Below, piece after piece: positions 47,560-58,139 of a DNA stretch of 64,000 bases. Where the stretch lies: the NCBI RefSeq assembly GCF_030272615.1, contig NC_081407.1:376195018-376259017 (forward strand). The letters are read 5' to 3'. A program made the translations under genes and the position numbers. Numbering within the stretch: position 1 is the first letter of the stretch; every line of letters starts with the position of its first letter. The notes beneath the pieces are model-generated. The model saw nothing but the letters and a program-made list of their open reading frames with translations, had not been told where the DNA came from and made no database searches. The stretch comes from Cryptomeria japonica (lineage: Eukaryota > Streptophyta > Pinopsida > Cupressales > Cupressaceae).

Positions 47560-48314
47560 TGTTGGCATTGCACACTCCAATCAGAATTGTAGGTGATTGA
47601 AGGTATTGTCATTGATGGCAACAATAGACTCTACACCAGCAAATAGTTCATCAACAGTGACAAAGATGATTACCAACACCCTAGCTAACAGGATTTTCTT
47701 TATTGCATATTATATTTATTTGTAATATCTTTTTGTAAGATGACATGGCATATTGTAATAAGACTCATATATAAGTATGAGATCTTGGAGATCATTTAAA
47801 AAAGAAGAAATAAGATATACATGATAGATGGATATGATGAGCGAATATTAAAGAATATTTTGGAGTAAGGTTTATGGTTGTTTTAAGAGCTTAAATTGGT
47901 ACTGAACCTGGCATAGCAGATGCTGAACTAAAGTAGTACATTATATTGGATTTGCATAATATATCTTGTAAGTCAGTGAGACTTCTGTTTGTAATTAAGC
48001 AGTGAGCTTTAGGCAGTTGGCCTTCCTGCATGTGCAGACCCCTATTGTAAGTAATATCCATTCATTGGCCAGTGAGTGAATATTGTGGGTCACAAATCCC
48101 ACCAAGGTTTTTCCCACACTGTGTATCCTTGTTAAAAATCTTGTGTTATGGTGTGCTTTCTATGTTGTGTTTATTGTTCATATTTACTGCATTAATTCTT
48201 GTTTACCGATACACTATTTTGGAATACAATTTATTTAATAAGGTTAGAAAATTTGTTAACCAGCAAGATACTGATTCACCCTCCCCCCTCTTAGTATCTT
48301 TGGGAATCATAACA
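47560..48314 (+). repeat. 5' LTR of element C
   Basis: 755 bp. It lacks about 25 bases present in the right LTR near 49465 (gcaatcctatggtacc-like). Contains gtgggtcacaaatcccacca, a string shared in similar form with the LTRs of B. Confidence 0.88.
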
Positions 48315-49112
48315 GTTGGTATCATTCTACACTTAGACATTTACAATAAATTTTTGATAGAAGTTGTAGATGATTTACCGAGTGACTTGTATAGGAGACT
48401 TGATGCAAAGAGGATAGCTATTATGGAATTAGATAAGAAAATAATAGATTGCAATGCACTTGTTTACAGGGCTATTGATGATACAATTCCTATTTTGAAA
48501 TTGATTGCACCCAAGTACAATGTGGACAATAAATATTCTTTGAGCCAATTAGACACATTGTCTAAGTATATCACTGGCAATCTATTAACAATTGATCAGA
48601 TTAATGAGGAAACATTTAGTGAGAAAATTAATAAACAAAAAGAAAAATTCTTTGATGAGTCAATAAAGAAGTGCATGGGACACATTGATACCCTATTACT
48701 GGCACTTAGAAAAACAATAATGGAATTTAAAGAGTTGTACAGGGACACATGTAAAACTAATATTTTGACAGTTGATATAGACAAGGAGATTAGCAGAAAC
48801 TGGAAAGAAATAAATGATATACCTGATAATCTCATCGGTTCATCTGAACCCATATCCATTATAGAGCAGGAAATAGTAGGTTTTGAGGAGAAAATTGAAA
48901 AATTTGAAAAAGAGAAGGAAAGAATAAAGTTCAAGGCAAAAGAGCTTAAGTGCAAACTTGGTCCTAAACTTGACAACCTCATCTCTTCGAGAAAAGATAT
49001 CTCAGAGGCACTTGTTCCAAGACTAAATACATCGGAAGAGAAAATGCACATTCTCATCGGTACAATTCAAAGGACTGAAGCAACATTGAAGGATAGTGAA
49101 AGGTTTAGTTAG
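48072..49112 (+). CDS. Element C coiled-coil protein of unknown function
   Basis: The longest open frame of the window outside simple repeats (346 codons). It opens inside the 5' LTR at 48072 and passes through the PBS without a stop, so the true start is uncertain; in-frame ATG 48423 (MELDKKIIDCNALVYRA) is the first after the PBS. The internal part is Lys/Glu/Ile-rich with heptad-like stretches (EKIEKFEKEKERIKFKAKEL), so a coiled coil is likely. It shares segments with element B ORF2. No enzymatic, zinc-knuckle or membrane motif is seen in the internal part. Possibly a structural or RNA-packaging role; that is a guess. Confidence 0.5.
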   Translation: MSEYCGSQIPPRFFPHCVSLLKILCYGVLSMLCLLFIFTALILVYRYTILEYNLFNKVRKFVNQQDTDSPSPLLVSLGIITVGIILHLDIYNKFLIEVVDDLPSDLYRRLDAKRIAIMELDKKIIDCNALVYRAIDDTIPILKLIAPKYNVDNKYSLSQLDTLSKYITGNLLTIDQINEETFSEKINKQKEKFFDESIKKCMGHIDTLLLALRKTIMEFKELYRDTCKTNILTVDIDKEISRNWKEINDIPDNLIGSSEPISIIEQEIVGFEEKIEKFEKEKERIKFKAKELKCKLGPKLDNLISSRKDISEALVPRLNTSEEKMHILIGTIQRTEATLKDSERFS

Positions 49113-49380
49113 AGCTTGAATTTTGCATTGGCAGATCTATTTCAGATTGTAACCAACCAGTTACAGGGTTCCAGATAAGAACTACACTCAGTTGACATTT
49201 CTGATAGGCTTTGTCATTGATGTCAAAGGGGGAGTTGTAGAGATGAGAAAAATGATGGACAGGAGAGATCATCTGCTCAGGGGGAGCACACAGTTTTGGC
49301 ACAATTTTTGGTAAGATTTTTGGACTTCAAATTTTGGATACATTTTAGAATTTTTCTCATGGGTGTTTCCATCAATTCTG

Positions 49381-49391
49381 AAGGGGGAGAT
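49381..49391 (+). other. Polypurine tract of element C
   Basis: aagggggagat immediately before the 3' LTR. Confidence 0.85.
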
Positions 49392-50169
49392 TGTTGGTAT
49401 TGCACACTCCAATGATAATTGTACATGATTTAAGGTATTGTCATTGATGGCAACCTTGCAATCCTATGGTACCAACACCGGTAGACTCTATACCGGCAGA
49501 TAGTTCACTGACAGCGACAAGATGATTACCGACACCCTAGACGACAAGAGTTTGTTTATTGCATATTGTATTTATTTGTAATATCATTTTGTAAGTTGAC
49601 ATAGGATATTGTAATAAGACTTATATATAAGTATGAGATCTTGGAGATCATTAAAAAGAGAAGAAATAAGATATACATGATAGATGGATATGATGAGGAA
49701 ATATTAAGCTAGATTTTGGAGTAAGGTTTATGGTAGTTGTAAGAGTTTAAACCCATACTAAACCTGGCATAACAGATGTTGAACTAAAGTAGTACATTAT
49801 ATTGGATTTTCATAATCCATCTTGTAAGTCAGTGAGACTTGTGTTTGTAATTAAGCAGTGAGCTTTAGGTAGTTGGCCTTCCTGCATGTACAGGCCCCTA
49901 TTGTAAGTAATATCTATTCATTGGTCAGTGCGTGAATATTGTGAGTCATAAATCCCACCGAGGTTTTTCCCACACCGAGTTTCCTCGTTAAAAATATTAT
50001 GTTATGTTGTGCTCTCTATGTTGTGTTTATTGTTCATATTTACTGCATTAATTCTTGTTTACCGATACACTATTTTGGAATATAATTTATTTAATAAGGT
50101 TAGAAAATTTGTTAACTGGCAAGATACTCATTCACCCCCCCCCTCTCAGTATCTTTGAGAATCCTAATA
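49392..50169 (+). repeat. 3' LTR of element C
   Basis: 778 bp; terminal CA changed to TA; followed by the duplicate gtcct. Confidence 0.88.
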
Positions 50170-52110
50170 GTCCTAACTTTAACACTAATTCTAATTGACC
50201 CTCAATCCTTACCCTAGGCATTATCCTATAATAATAACCCTAATCGTTAACTAAAACCAATTATAACTATTATTTTGTCTATAATACTATGACTCCCTCT
50301 AATCTAGATCCTAACCCTAACTTGATAATGACCCTAAACTTGACTATATATCTAACCCTAACCCTATTATAACCCTAACCCTAACCCAAACCCAAATCCT
50401 AACTCTTATAGCTATCATCACATACTACCTTTAATTGAAATCTTAACCCTAATCCTAACCCTAAACCTAATTATAATTGTAACCCTATCCCTAATTATAA
50501 TTACTAATTATATTCTTTAACCCTAATCCTAATTATAATCACTAAGACTAACCCCAATCCTAACCTTAACCCTAACCCAAATTATTTAATCCTAACCATA
50601 TTAACTCTAGCCCTAATTATAATCACCAAGACTAACCCCAATCTTAACCCTAACCCTAATTATAACCCTAACCCTAATTATAAACCTAACCATAACCCTA
50701 ACCCTAATTATAATTATAACCCTAACTCTAACCCTAATTTTAATTATAATCACTAATTATAATCTTCAACTCTAACCCTAATTATAATTGTAACCCTAAA
50801 CCCTAACCCAAACCATAAACCTATCCCTATCCTTAATTTTAATCTCTAACCCTAGAATCCTTACCCTAACTCTAAGCCTAAACCTAAATCTAACCATGAT
50901 GTTAATAATGACCCTAACCTGAATCCTAACCCTAACCATAACCCTATCACTATCCTTAATCTTAAACCCTAACCCTAACAATAATCCTCACCCTAACTCT
51001 AAGCCTAAACCTAACTCTAACCATGGTGTTAATAATAACCCAAACCTGAATCCTAACCCTAACATTAAACCTAACCCTACCCCAAACCTTAACCCTAACC
51101 CTAGCTTCATGTAAACCCTAACCATAGCCATAATCCTAACTATGACCCTAACCCTAACCCTACCAATATTCCTAAACCTAACCTTAATGTCAACCATGAT
51201 GTAAACAATAAAATTTACTATAACCCTAATCTTAATCTTAACCCTAACCCTAATCCTAACTCTAACCTAACCATAATCCTAAACCCTAACCCTAACAATA
51301 ATCCTAAACTTAACCCTAACCCAAATTGAACTTTTATCCTAATCTATTCCTAACCTTAATCTAGCCCAAACCCTAATCCTAATTGAACTTTAATACCAAT
51401 TTAACCCTAACTTTAATGTAATTGAACCATAACCCTAATTCTAACCCTAACTTTGATGTAAACCCTAAACATAATTGTAACCCTAACACTAAACCCTAAC
51501 CATAAATTTAAGTTCCTTTGCACTAAACCTTAACCCTAACTATAATCATAATCATAATCATAATCATAATCATAAACCCTAACCCTAACCATGATCCTAA
51601 AAAAAACCCAAACCCTAACCTTGATGTTAATCCTAACCATGATATACACCCTAACCATTATCATAATCCTAACCCTAACCATGATATAAACCTTAACTCT
51701 GACCATAATACTAACCTTAACCTTGATCCAAAACATAACCATAAACCAGATCCTAATCCTAACCATACCCCCAGTTATAATTCTAACCCTAACCTTAACT
51801 TTGATGTAAACCATAAACATAATTGTAACCCTAACACTAAACCCTAACCCTAACTATAAATTTAACTATAATATTAAACTGTAACTATAACCCTAACCCT
51901 AGCAATAATCTTAATTGTAATTCTTAAACCTAAAGCTAACCATAATCCTAAACCAAAACTAAACCCTAACATTGATGCTAACCCTAACCATGATATAAAC
52001 CCTAACCATTATCATAACGCTAATAGTAAACCCTAACCCTAATCATATACCTAATCCAAACCATGATGCAAACCTTAACCCTAAGGCTAACCATAATCAT
52101 AATCCTCGCG
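50170..52110 (-). repeat. Degenerate telomere-like repeat, CCCTAA orientation, right block
   Basis: Continuation of the left block. Higher-order copies are visible: ccctaactctaagcct recurs at 50864 and 50991 (127-base offset), and ctttgatgtaaacc-like segments at 51451 and 51799 (348-base offset). A short (ATAATC)n run lies near 51541-51577. The Val-Arg-rich frames on the minus strand are repeat translation only. Confidence 0.88.
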
Positions 52111-52531
52111 ATTATATAAAGTTTTATATTACCATTAAACATAGTTTAATATATCTTAGATTTTAGTATTTGCTTTGATCTTGCAACACATATATATTAT
52201 TAAAAAATGGTCTAAATAGATATATTAAATTTCATATATCTCTGCGTAATAATATAATAATATTATATTATATAAAATTTCATATATCTGTATATAATAG
52301 ATACTAGAGAATAATTGCCAAATTCTCCTCTATTTCAACCACATGAGTCGCAAAAACCAATTGTTCATTGAGTTCAACATCCTTCAAAATGTTCCAGATT
52401 TCAGTTCATAACCTCAACTTTGTGTAATAATATTATAATATTATAATATAATTTTTTTTTAATAAAAAGATACTATATAGTTATATATATTGATTTATTT
52501 TCTGTTTTCTATGTTGCATGGTGCCACTCCC
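52111..52531. other. Very AT-rich spacer with short direct repeats
   Basis: aatttcatatatct occurs twice near 52227-52292, in a TA-rich context. No coding sequence. Confidence 0.45.
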
Positions 52532-52614
52532 ACTAGCATATATACCTTAAATTTTAATTTAATCTATTTAATCTTATATAAAATAAGATTAAAATGTAAG
52601 GTATATATGCTAGT
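52532..52614. repeat. Fold-back element with 18-bp perfect inverted termini
   Basis: actagcatatatacctta at 52532-52549 is the exact reverse complement of 52597-52614. Inside, taatcttat pairs with ataagatta, so the whole 83 bp can fold. Resembles a tiny MITE. It sits about 290 bp upstream of the P450 remnant. Confidence 0.75.
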
Positions 52615-52899
52615 TTTCTAAATGACATATGAATTAAGCTTAAAAAAAATAAACCGATTTTTTTTTTAATTAACATTTTGTACCTTTATTGATGTATCTA
52701 TTGCACACCAAGGTGCGATTGCTAGTTTATGTCTAGAAGACAGAGATGCCCCGTCGGAAATGGCGTTTCAAACTGAACAGTTTTAATTGCTTGGAATTTA
52801 TGCACCCGCGAAAGACGCATCAGATGCCACGCTTCACGCTCGGCTTGAATGCCTTTTACTTTGAGAGCTTACTCATTCAATCCTACCTATTTTCCTACT

Positions 52900-54340
52900 C
52901 TGGCTAAGCTGGCAACCAAGTACGGTGGTGGTCTCTTCTCCTGCCATGGCCAAAGAGTTTCTTAAAACCCATGATTTTGATCTTCGCCAACAGGCCCCCT
53001 ACATCGGCGGGCAGGTACATGACCTACGAGCGCAGAGACGTGGCGCAATCCCCTTACGGAGAGTAGTGGCGGCAGATGAGAAAGCTGTGCACAATCGAAT
53101 TGCTGACGCCCAAGAGAACGGAGTCATTCAGGTGGGTGAGGGAGGAAGAGGTGTCCGCCACGGTCAGATCTGTGTGGGAGGAGAGCCAGCAAGGCGTGCG
53201 CCTCTTCAATCTGAGGAAGCATATCTTTTCCGTCTTACTCAACATCGTGTGCAGAATGTTTGCAGGGACAAGTTACTCCGACCATCAACTCAGCGGAGGA
53301 CAGGAGTTTTCACAGATGGTGGCTGAGATTATGCATCTGACGGGAGTAATTGTTCCGGGAGACTTCATTCCCTCTCTTGCTTTCCTCGATTGGGGAGGCT
53401 ACTGCCGCCGCATGCATGCCATAATAAGGTATTTGATGAGTTTGCTGACAAGCTCATCGATGAGCACATTGAGCGAAGAAGGGTAAAAAAGTCGGAAAAA
53501 TCGGACATTGTGGACGTGATGCTGGACATGGCTGAGATCGGAAGTGCGGAGATACAAGTCTCTCGGCTTCACATGAAAGCAATCATCACGGTCAGTAATT
53601 GTCATGGACCCTCAGAAACTACTAGCTCTTTAGTATTGTCAAATTGTGGAAGTATTCATTTCGTTCATACCCAATTGCCATATTTCTGCGTAGACCTCAC
53701 TAACAAAACGAGTTCAATTCTTTCGCAGGATATGTTAATTGCTGGAGTAGAGACATCTACCACAACTATAGAATGGGCAATGACTGAGCTGTTGAGAAAC
53801 CCTCAAGCAATGTCAAGGGCACAAGAGGAGATTGAATTAAAGGTTGGAAGAGATCGTATGGTAAGAGAGAGTGATCTGGTAAGCTTACACTACTTGCGAT
53901 GTGTGGTGAAGGAAACTCTTCGACTACATGCACCAGCGCCCTTGCTCATGGCACACGAGTCCACCCAGGGTTGCAATGTTGGAGAATACTACATTCCACC
54001 AGAAACAAGGTTATTTGTGAATGTTTGGGCAATCGGAAGAGATGAAAGAGTTTGGGAAGATCCTTTAGAATTCAAGCCCGAGAGATTTATTGGCTCAAGC
54101 ATAGATGTGAATGGCCACCACTTCGAATTGTTGTCTTTCGGAACAGGAAGGAGAGGATGCCCTGGGATTTACATGGGGCTTTCTTCTGTTTACTTGGTTG
54201 TGGCTCAGCTCATACATTGCTTTCATTGGAATGTGGAGGGTGATTTGGATAGGGAGGAAACGTTTGGATTGACCCTACCAAAGAAGTTTCCTATCTCTGC
54301 TTTTCCCTCCTGGAAGCTCACCACCGACAACCCATCATAA
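52900..54340 (+). pseudogene. Cytochrome P450 pseudogene, CYP71 clan (CYP750-like)
   Basis: A heme monooxygenase remnant. LAKLATKYG at 52900 is the usual pre-B' region, but the membrane anchor, the proline hinge and about 12 following codons are missing before TVVVSSPAMAKEFLKTHD. A one-base insertion near 52980 and a TAG at 53064 (PYGE-stop-WRQMRK) break exon 1; a one-base deletion near 53424 breaks it again (MHAI then NKVFDEFADK). Exon 2 (53729-54340) is intact: AGVETSTTTIEW (I helix), KETLRL (ExxR), FKPERF and the heme loop FGTGRRGCPG. The last codon is TAA at 54338. More GC-rich than its surroundings. Family assignment is from memory of motifs. Confidence 0.85.
53591..53728 (+). other. Phase-0 intron of the P450 pseudogene
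   Basis: Bounded by acg|gtcagt and ttcgcag|gat, separating MKAIIT from DMLIAGVE. This is the conserved single intron position of CYP71-clan genes. Its length is 138 bp, a multiple of three with no in-frame stop, so an unspliced transcript would still read through. Confidence 0.8.
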
Positions 54341-54375
54341 GGTTGGATGTACAGTTGGGAGAAAAACTACTAATT

Positions 54376-55390
54376 GCTATTGTAATTGTGTGAAGGTTCT
54401 GCCTCTTCTTATTGGTTAACTATTAGTCAGTCATCTTGTCATTTTAATTGCACATTTATGTGAAAGGTTTGGTGTACTATCATATCGACATTTAATCAGT
54501 TGCAATTGTATGTTTAGGTTAAAGGTTAGGTGAACTACTATACATACATTTAATCAGTCACAATTATATGTTTATGTTAAAAGTTAGGTGAACTACTATA
54601 TAGACATATAGTCAGTCATCTTGTCAATGTAATTGTATGTTTATCTGAAAAGTTAGGTTAGGCCCTTCATATTTACGGGGAAAGTTAGATGAGGCCCTCT
54701 CTTGTTGTCAGTTTACTAAATAAAATTAAGGAATGAATTTTTAAATAATATTAATAGAAGTTTCTTCTTTTTTATGTTGGAGTGTTTTTAACTATTTACT
54801 ATTATCTATTTTAATGTGCAAGAGTCTTGATACAATTAAGAAAAACTATGATTTTAAAATAAATTAAAATTTAAAAATCTTTTAATCCAGTGAGAAACAA
54901 ATGTCATAGTTATCTTGCTATTGTAATTGCATGTTCATGTGGAAGGTTAGGTTAGGACCTCCATGTTTAGGTGGAGAGAGGTGAGGCCCTCCTTACTATT
55001 GACTTAGTAAATAAAATTATTGTAATTGCATGAAGGTTCTACCTCGTATTATTGGTTAACTACTAGTATAGGCATATAGTCAGTCATCTTGCCATTGTAA
55101 TTCCACACTTATGTGAAAGGTTAGGTTAGGTCCTCTAGGTTTATGTGGAAAGAAATTAGGTGAGACCCTACCTCTTGTTGTTCATTTAGTAAATAAAATT
55201 AAAGAATAAATATTTAAATATTATTAAAAGAAGTTTCTTCTTTCTTATGTCAGAGTGTCTTTTACTATTTACTACTTTCTATTTTTATATGTAAGTCGTG
55301 ATACAATTAAAAAGTACAGGATTTTAGAATAAATTAAAATTTAAAAATCTTTTAATCTAAGGGAAAACAAGTGTCATCTAGAACCAAGAG
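54376..55390. repeat. Large diverged duplication with ~70-80-bp subrepeats
   Basis: A block with gaaggttct.cctc.t.ttattggttaac, aagtttcttcttt and aattaaaatttaaaaatctt begins near 54376 and again near 55018, about 640 bases apart. The first copy also contains roughly four tandem units of the type aggttaggtgaactactat followed by cagtcatcttgtcaatgtaa. No coding sequence; noncoding DNA downstream of the P450. Confidence 0.7.
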
Positions 55391-55991
55391 GCATGGTAGG
55401 AGCAAATGAAAAGACTAGTCGAAAAGTGGAATCTCATTAGGGACAATTAGGTTGTTGCTTAGGTGGTGCGATTGTGATGTTGTTTTTTGCTATTAATATA
55501 GTTTTAGATAGTTCTATTTGTTTTACTTTTTGGTTTATGATGCTCATTATTAAGTCTCTAGGCTTATGGTTTATTGGGCTTGTGAGACCCCTAAGACTGT
55601 TATTATTATTTTTGAATCCGAGAACTGTTGTTACTGTCTACTTTACTCAGTTATTTGTTAGTTTAGTTAGTCCTTATTGTAGGAAGTATGGTAGGATTAA
55701 TAGGGGCTACTACTTTAGTCTATATATTTTTTATTACTTTTGAAGGCTAGCATCTTTGTTCTATGTTGGGTGCCTAGCTATGTGATGCCTAGGGTTTTTT
55801 TACTACTCTCTGTTGTTGTTGTTGTTGTTGTTGTTGTAATGGTTCAGGGCCCTTTCCCTACTAAAGTAATAAAAAACAAGTGTCATAGTGGGAATACTTG
55901 TCTTTGTAGTATTGTAATAAAATTATTTATTATTGTTTCGAAGGCAAGTGAAAAAGGTGCTGACTAGATTTCCATACCTCGTTGCAATTCT
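55391..55991. other. Spacer with a (GTT)n microsatellite
   Basis: (GTT)9-like run at 55811-55837. Short hydrophobic ORFs (55474-55743, 55740-55967) are not convincing genes. Confidence 0.5.
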
Positions 55992-56175
55992 TATTTTTTG
56001 TTTTTGGATTCAACTATGTAGGATTTTTTGCATCAACTTTTTGGATTACACCCTATGATCCATCGTTAGGATTTTCTCTCCTAGAGCTCTCTCATCTTGA
56101 TGATGGATCAAGGAGTGTGATCCAAAAAATTGATGCAAAAAATCCTACATAGTGGAATCCCAAAACAAAAAATTG
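55992..56175. repeat. Long inverted repeat (~75-bp arms), MITE-like fold-back
   Basis: The left arm carries ctatgtaggattttttgcat and ctatgatccatc; the right arm carries gatggatcaagg and atgcaaaaaatcctacatag as the inverted copy. Arms are about 90% alike by eye, with a ~35-base loop. No clear target duplication found. Confidence 0.8.
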
Positions 56176-57017
56176 GAAAGATTATATCTTTTAGATTTGA
56201 CCATGACCCCAAGCATGAATTGTACTAGGTGCAACTATGACTAAGGGTTTAAAATCAAATTATTCCTTAAAATAAATAATTCATTGATTAGTTGATTTTA
56301 AGTTTTATAGAAAAATTGCTACAGGCATAGTCAAAGTTGATTAAATTTGATTAATTAGTTTTTGATTAAGGTTAAAAAAGGTTTTTAAGGGACCTTAAAC
56401 CCTTTAACAAAATGTCTAAACTAGATATATCATATTATTTGATTAATTAGTTGATTAGTTAAAATCAACCATTATTTGATTAATTAGTTGAGTTTAACTT
56501 TGATAGTAAATTTCCTAAAAGTGAATTGAAGTTCATTTTGTCAAAATGAAAATTTCAATACAATAGTACAAATCAATGCACCAGCAGTATAAAATCAACA
56601 CTACATTACATTATTAAATTATAGATATTAAATTAATCTATCTAAAAATTTCAAAAAGATCTATCTTATTTTATTTTTTAATTTATTGAATAATTTTTTA
56701 TTTGATTTTTGAGTTATCTAACCATTTTCATTGAATTATTGTAGAATTTGTAGTCAACAATTTTATATAAATATTATTATCAATTATAAATATTTTTATT
56801 TCTATTTTTCAATAATAATATAAATATGAATATTATTATAAAAGTTAAATTATTTATTTTTCTACTTAAAGTCATTTTAATTTTTTGAGAGCTATATTTT
56901 TTATAGGTAAGTGCTCCAAGTAATCGGGTAGCTCCCTCTATTAAAAAAAATTGAAATTATATGAAAATTCTATAAGCCATATAAATTTGTATCAAGACAA
57001 AGTGATAAAAGTATCTT
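56176..57017. other. AT-rich spacer
   Basis: Repeated ttgattaattagttga-like words; nothing else recognised. Confidence 0.45.
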
Positions 57018-57445
57018 ACCCTAGCCCCAAATTCTACAATTCTATCAACAACTTCTTTAAGAATAAACCCCTCATTTTCATTTAAAAAAGCAACAAATTC
57101 AACAATATTTTTTCTTTGAGTCACTCCCTTTCTATATGATTCCTAAGCCTTCTCCAGCTTAGTTTTCTTATTTCCGTCATTCATATACAACAATCCCTAT
57201 CACTAAATCTCTTCATGGGAGACACCACTACAAATTAATTCATGATAATCCTTGTGCTACTATCCATGAACCTCTGCTAATTTGTAAATCCATTCTTTGG
57301 ATTTAATAATCTTCATTTTCCAAACTTTGAACCTTATGTTAACATCAATCCTTAAGATAGATCCATCCCTAAAATAGTATTTTTCAATGATTTCTATAAG
57401 ACCTTGTTGTATAGAAGGGTTTGACCCCACCACTACCTCCTCTTT
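57018..57445 (-). pseudogene. Decayed exon of unrecognised protein
   Basis: One minus-strand frame reads coherently for about 140 codons despite six stops clustered in three places. It opens with EEVVVGSNPSIQQGLIEIIE, then RFKVWKMKIIKSKEWIYKLA, and later QRKNIVEFVAFLNENEGFIL and EVVDRIVEFGAR. It ends in a good donor site (agg|gtaaga near 57018). No initiating Met. Amino-acid composition is protein-like, unlike neighbouring frames. I do not recognise the family. Host exon or retroelement ORF are both possible. Confidence 0.4.
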
Positions 57446-57674
57446 TTTTCTAGTTTATTTATTTATTTATTTTTGCTAGGGGGGGTGGTGAACTCCATAA
57501 TTTGTAATTTTGTTTGCTTGTTCTTTTTTCCTATGTTATGTGACTATTTATTGGAGAGAATGTAAAGTAATGAGACAATCTTTTTTTGATTAAAAGGGGA
57601 GATTAAAATAAAGGATATTAAAATCTTTCGGTTTAAAGAAAGATTAATAAAGGATAATCAAAGGTGATCTTATT

Positions 57675-57725
57675 GAAAGGGTGTGGTGGTTTGGAAACCA
57701 CCCTTTAAAAGGTTATATAAGTCAT
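57675..57725 (+). promoter_or_regulatory. Hairpin plus TATA-like string, possible LTR promoter
   Basis: ggtggtttggaaaccacc (two 8-bp arms, loop of two) is followed about 15 bases on by ggttatataagtc, a good TATA box. Possibly the U3 of a plus-strand LTR that would end before the primer site at 59475. Weak. Confidence 0.25.
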
Positions 57726-58139
57726 TTATGTGAGAATTGGAAGGGGACAAAGAGATTAGTCATGGAAGAAGAAGAAGAATAAGAAGAAGGTGTTGGATTG
57801 GTCGGCTATGAGGCATTTGGAGAAGGGGCATATAGCACATTCCCAACTCGAGGTATAGCATACACTCAAGAGTGTCATGGCCAATGTCATTTTATTTATG
57901 TCATGATGGGTTCTTTGTAAGATGGTGGATTTTGTTTAAGAACTAATTACCTTTCAGGGTGTTATAGCCATAAAGGATCCAAGACCATTGGAATCTTCTT
58001 AGAGTGATTATTAGCATTCAAAATGCTTAAGATTAAGATAAGTATCAGAAAACTTAATGCTATAAGAATATGGTTGAATTATGTGGCTATGTTTTTCAGT
58101 TTTGTAGTGCCATAAAACTATGACCCTAGCAATTTACGA

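Larger units (their letters stand above)
47560..50169 (+). mobile_element. Small LTR retrotransposon inserted in telomere-like DNA (element C)
   Basis: 2.6 kb with a perfect GTCCT duplication (47555-47559 and 50170-50174). LTRs of 755 and 778 bp (TGTTGG...TAACA/TAATA) enclose a 1.08-kb interior: PBS tggtatcat at 48317, one ORF, and PPT aagggggaga before the right LTR. No gag-pol. Its protein is related to ORF2 of element B and its LTR end to those of B and D, so it looks like a deletion derivative of the same lineage. Confidence 0.9.

Noticed and set aside
50796..51820. Val/Arg/Met-rich frames on the minus strand
   Set aside because: Translation of the telomere-like repeat, which contains few stops on that strand; not coding.
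45691..52110. True chromosome end
   Set aside because: Retroelements and a P450 remnant continue on both sides and the repeats are heavily diverged, so the block is interstitial.
55474..55967. Two hydrophobic ORFs resembling membrane proteins
   Set aside because: T-rich composition produces hydrophobic codons; one includes the (GTT)n poly-Val run. No domain or start context supports them.
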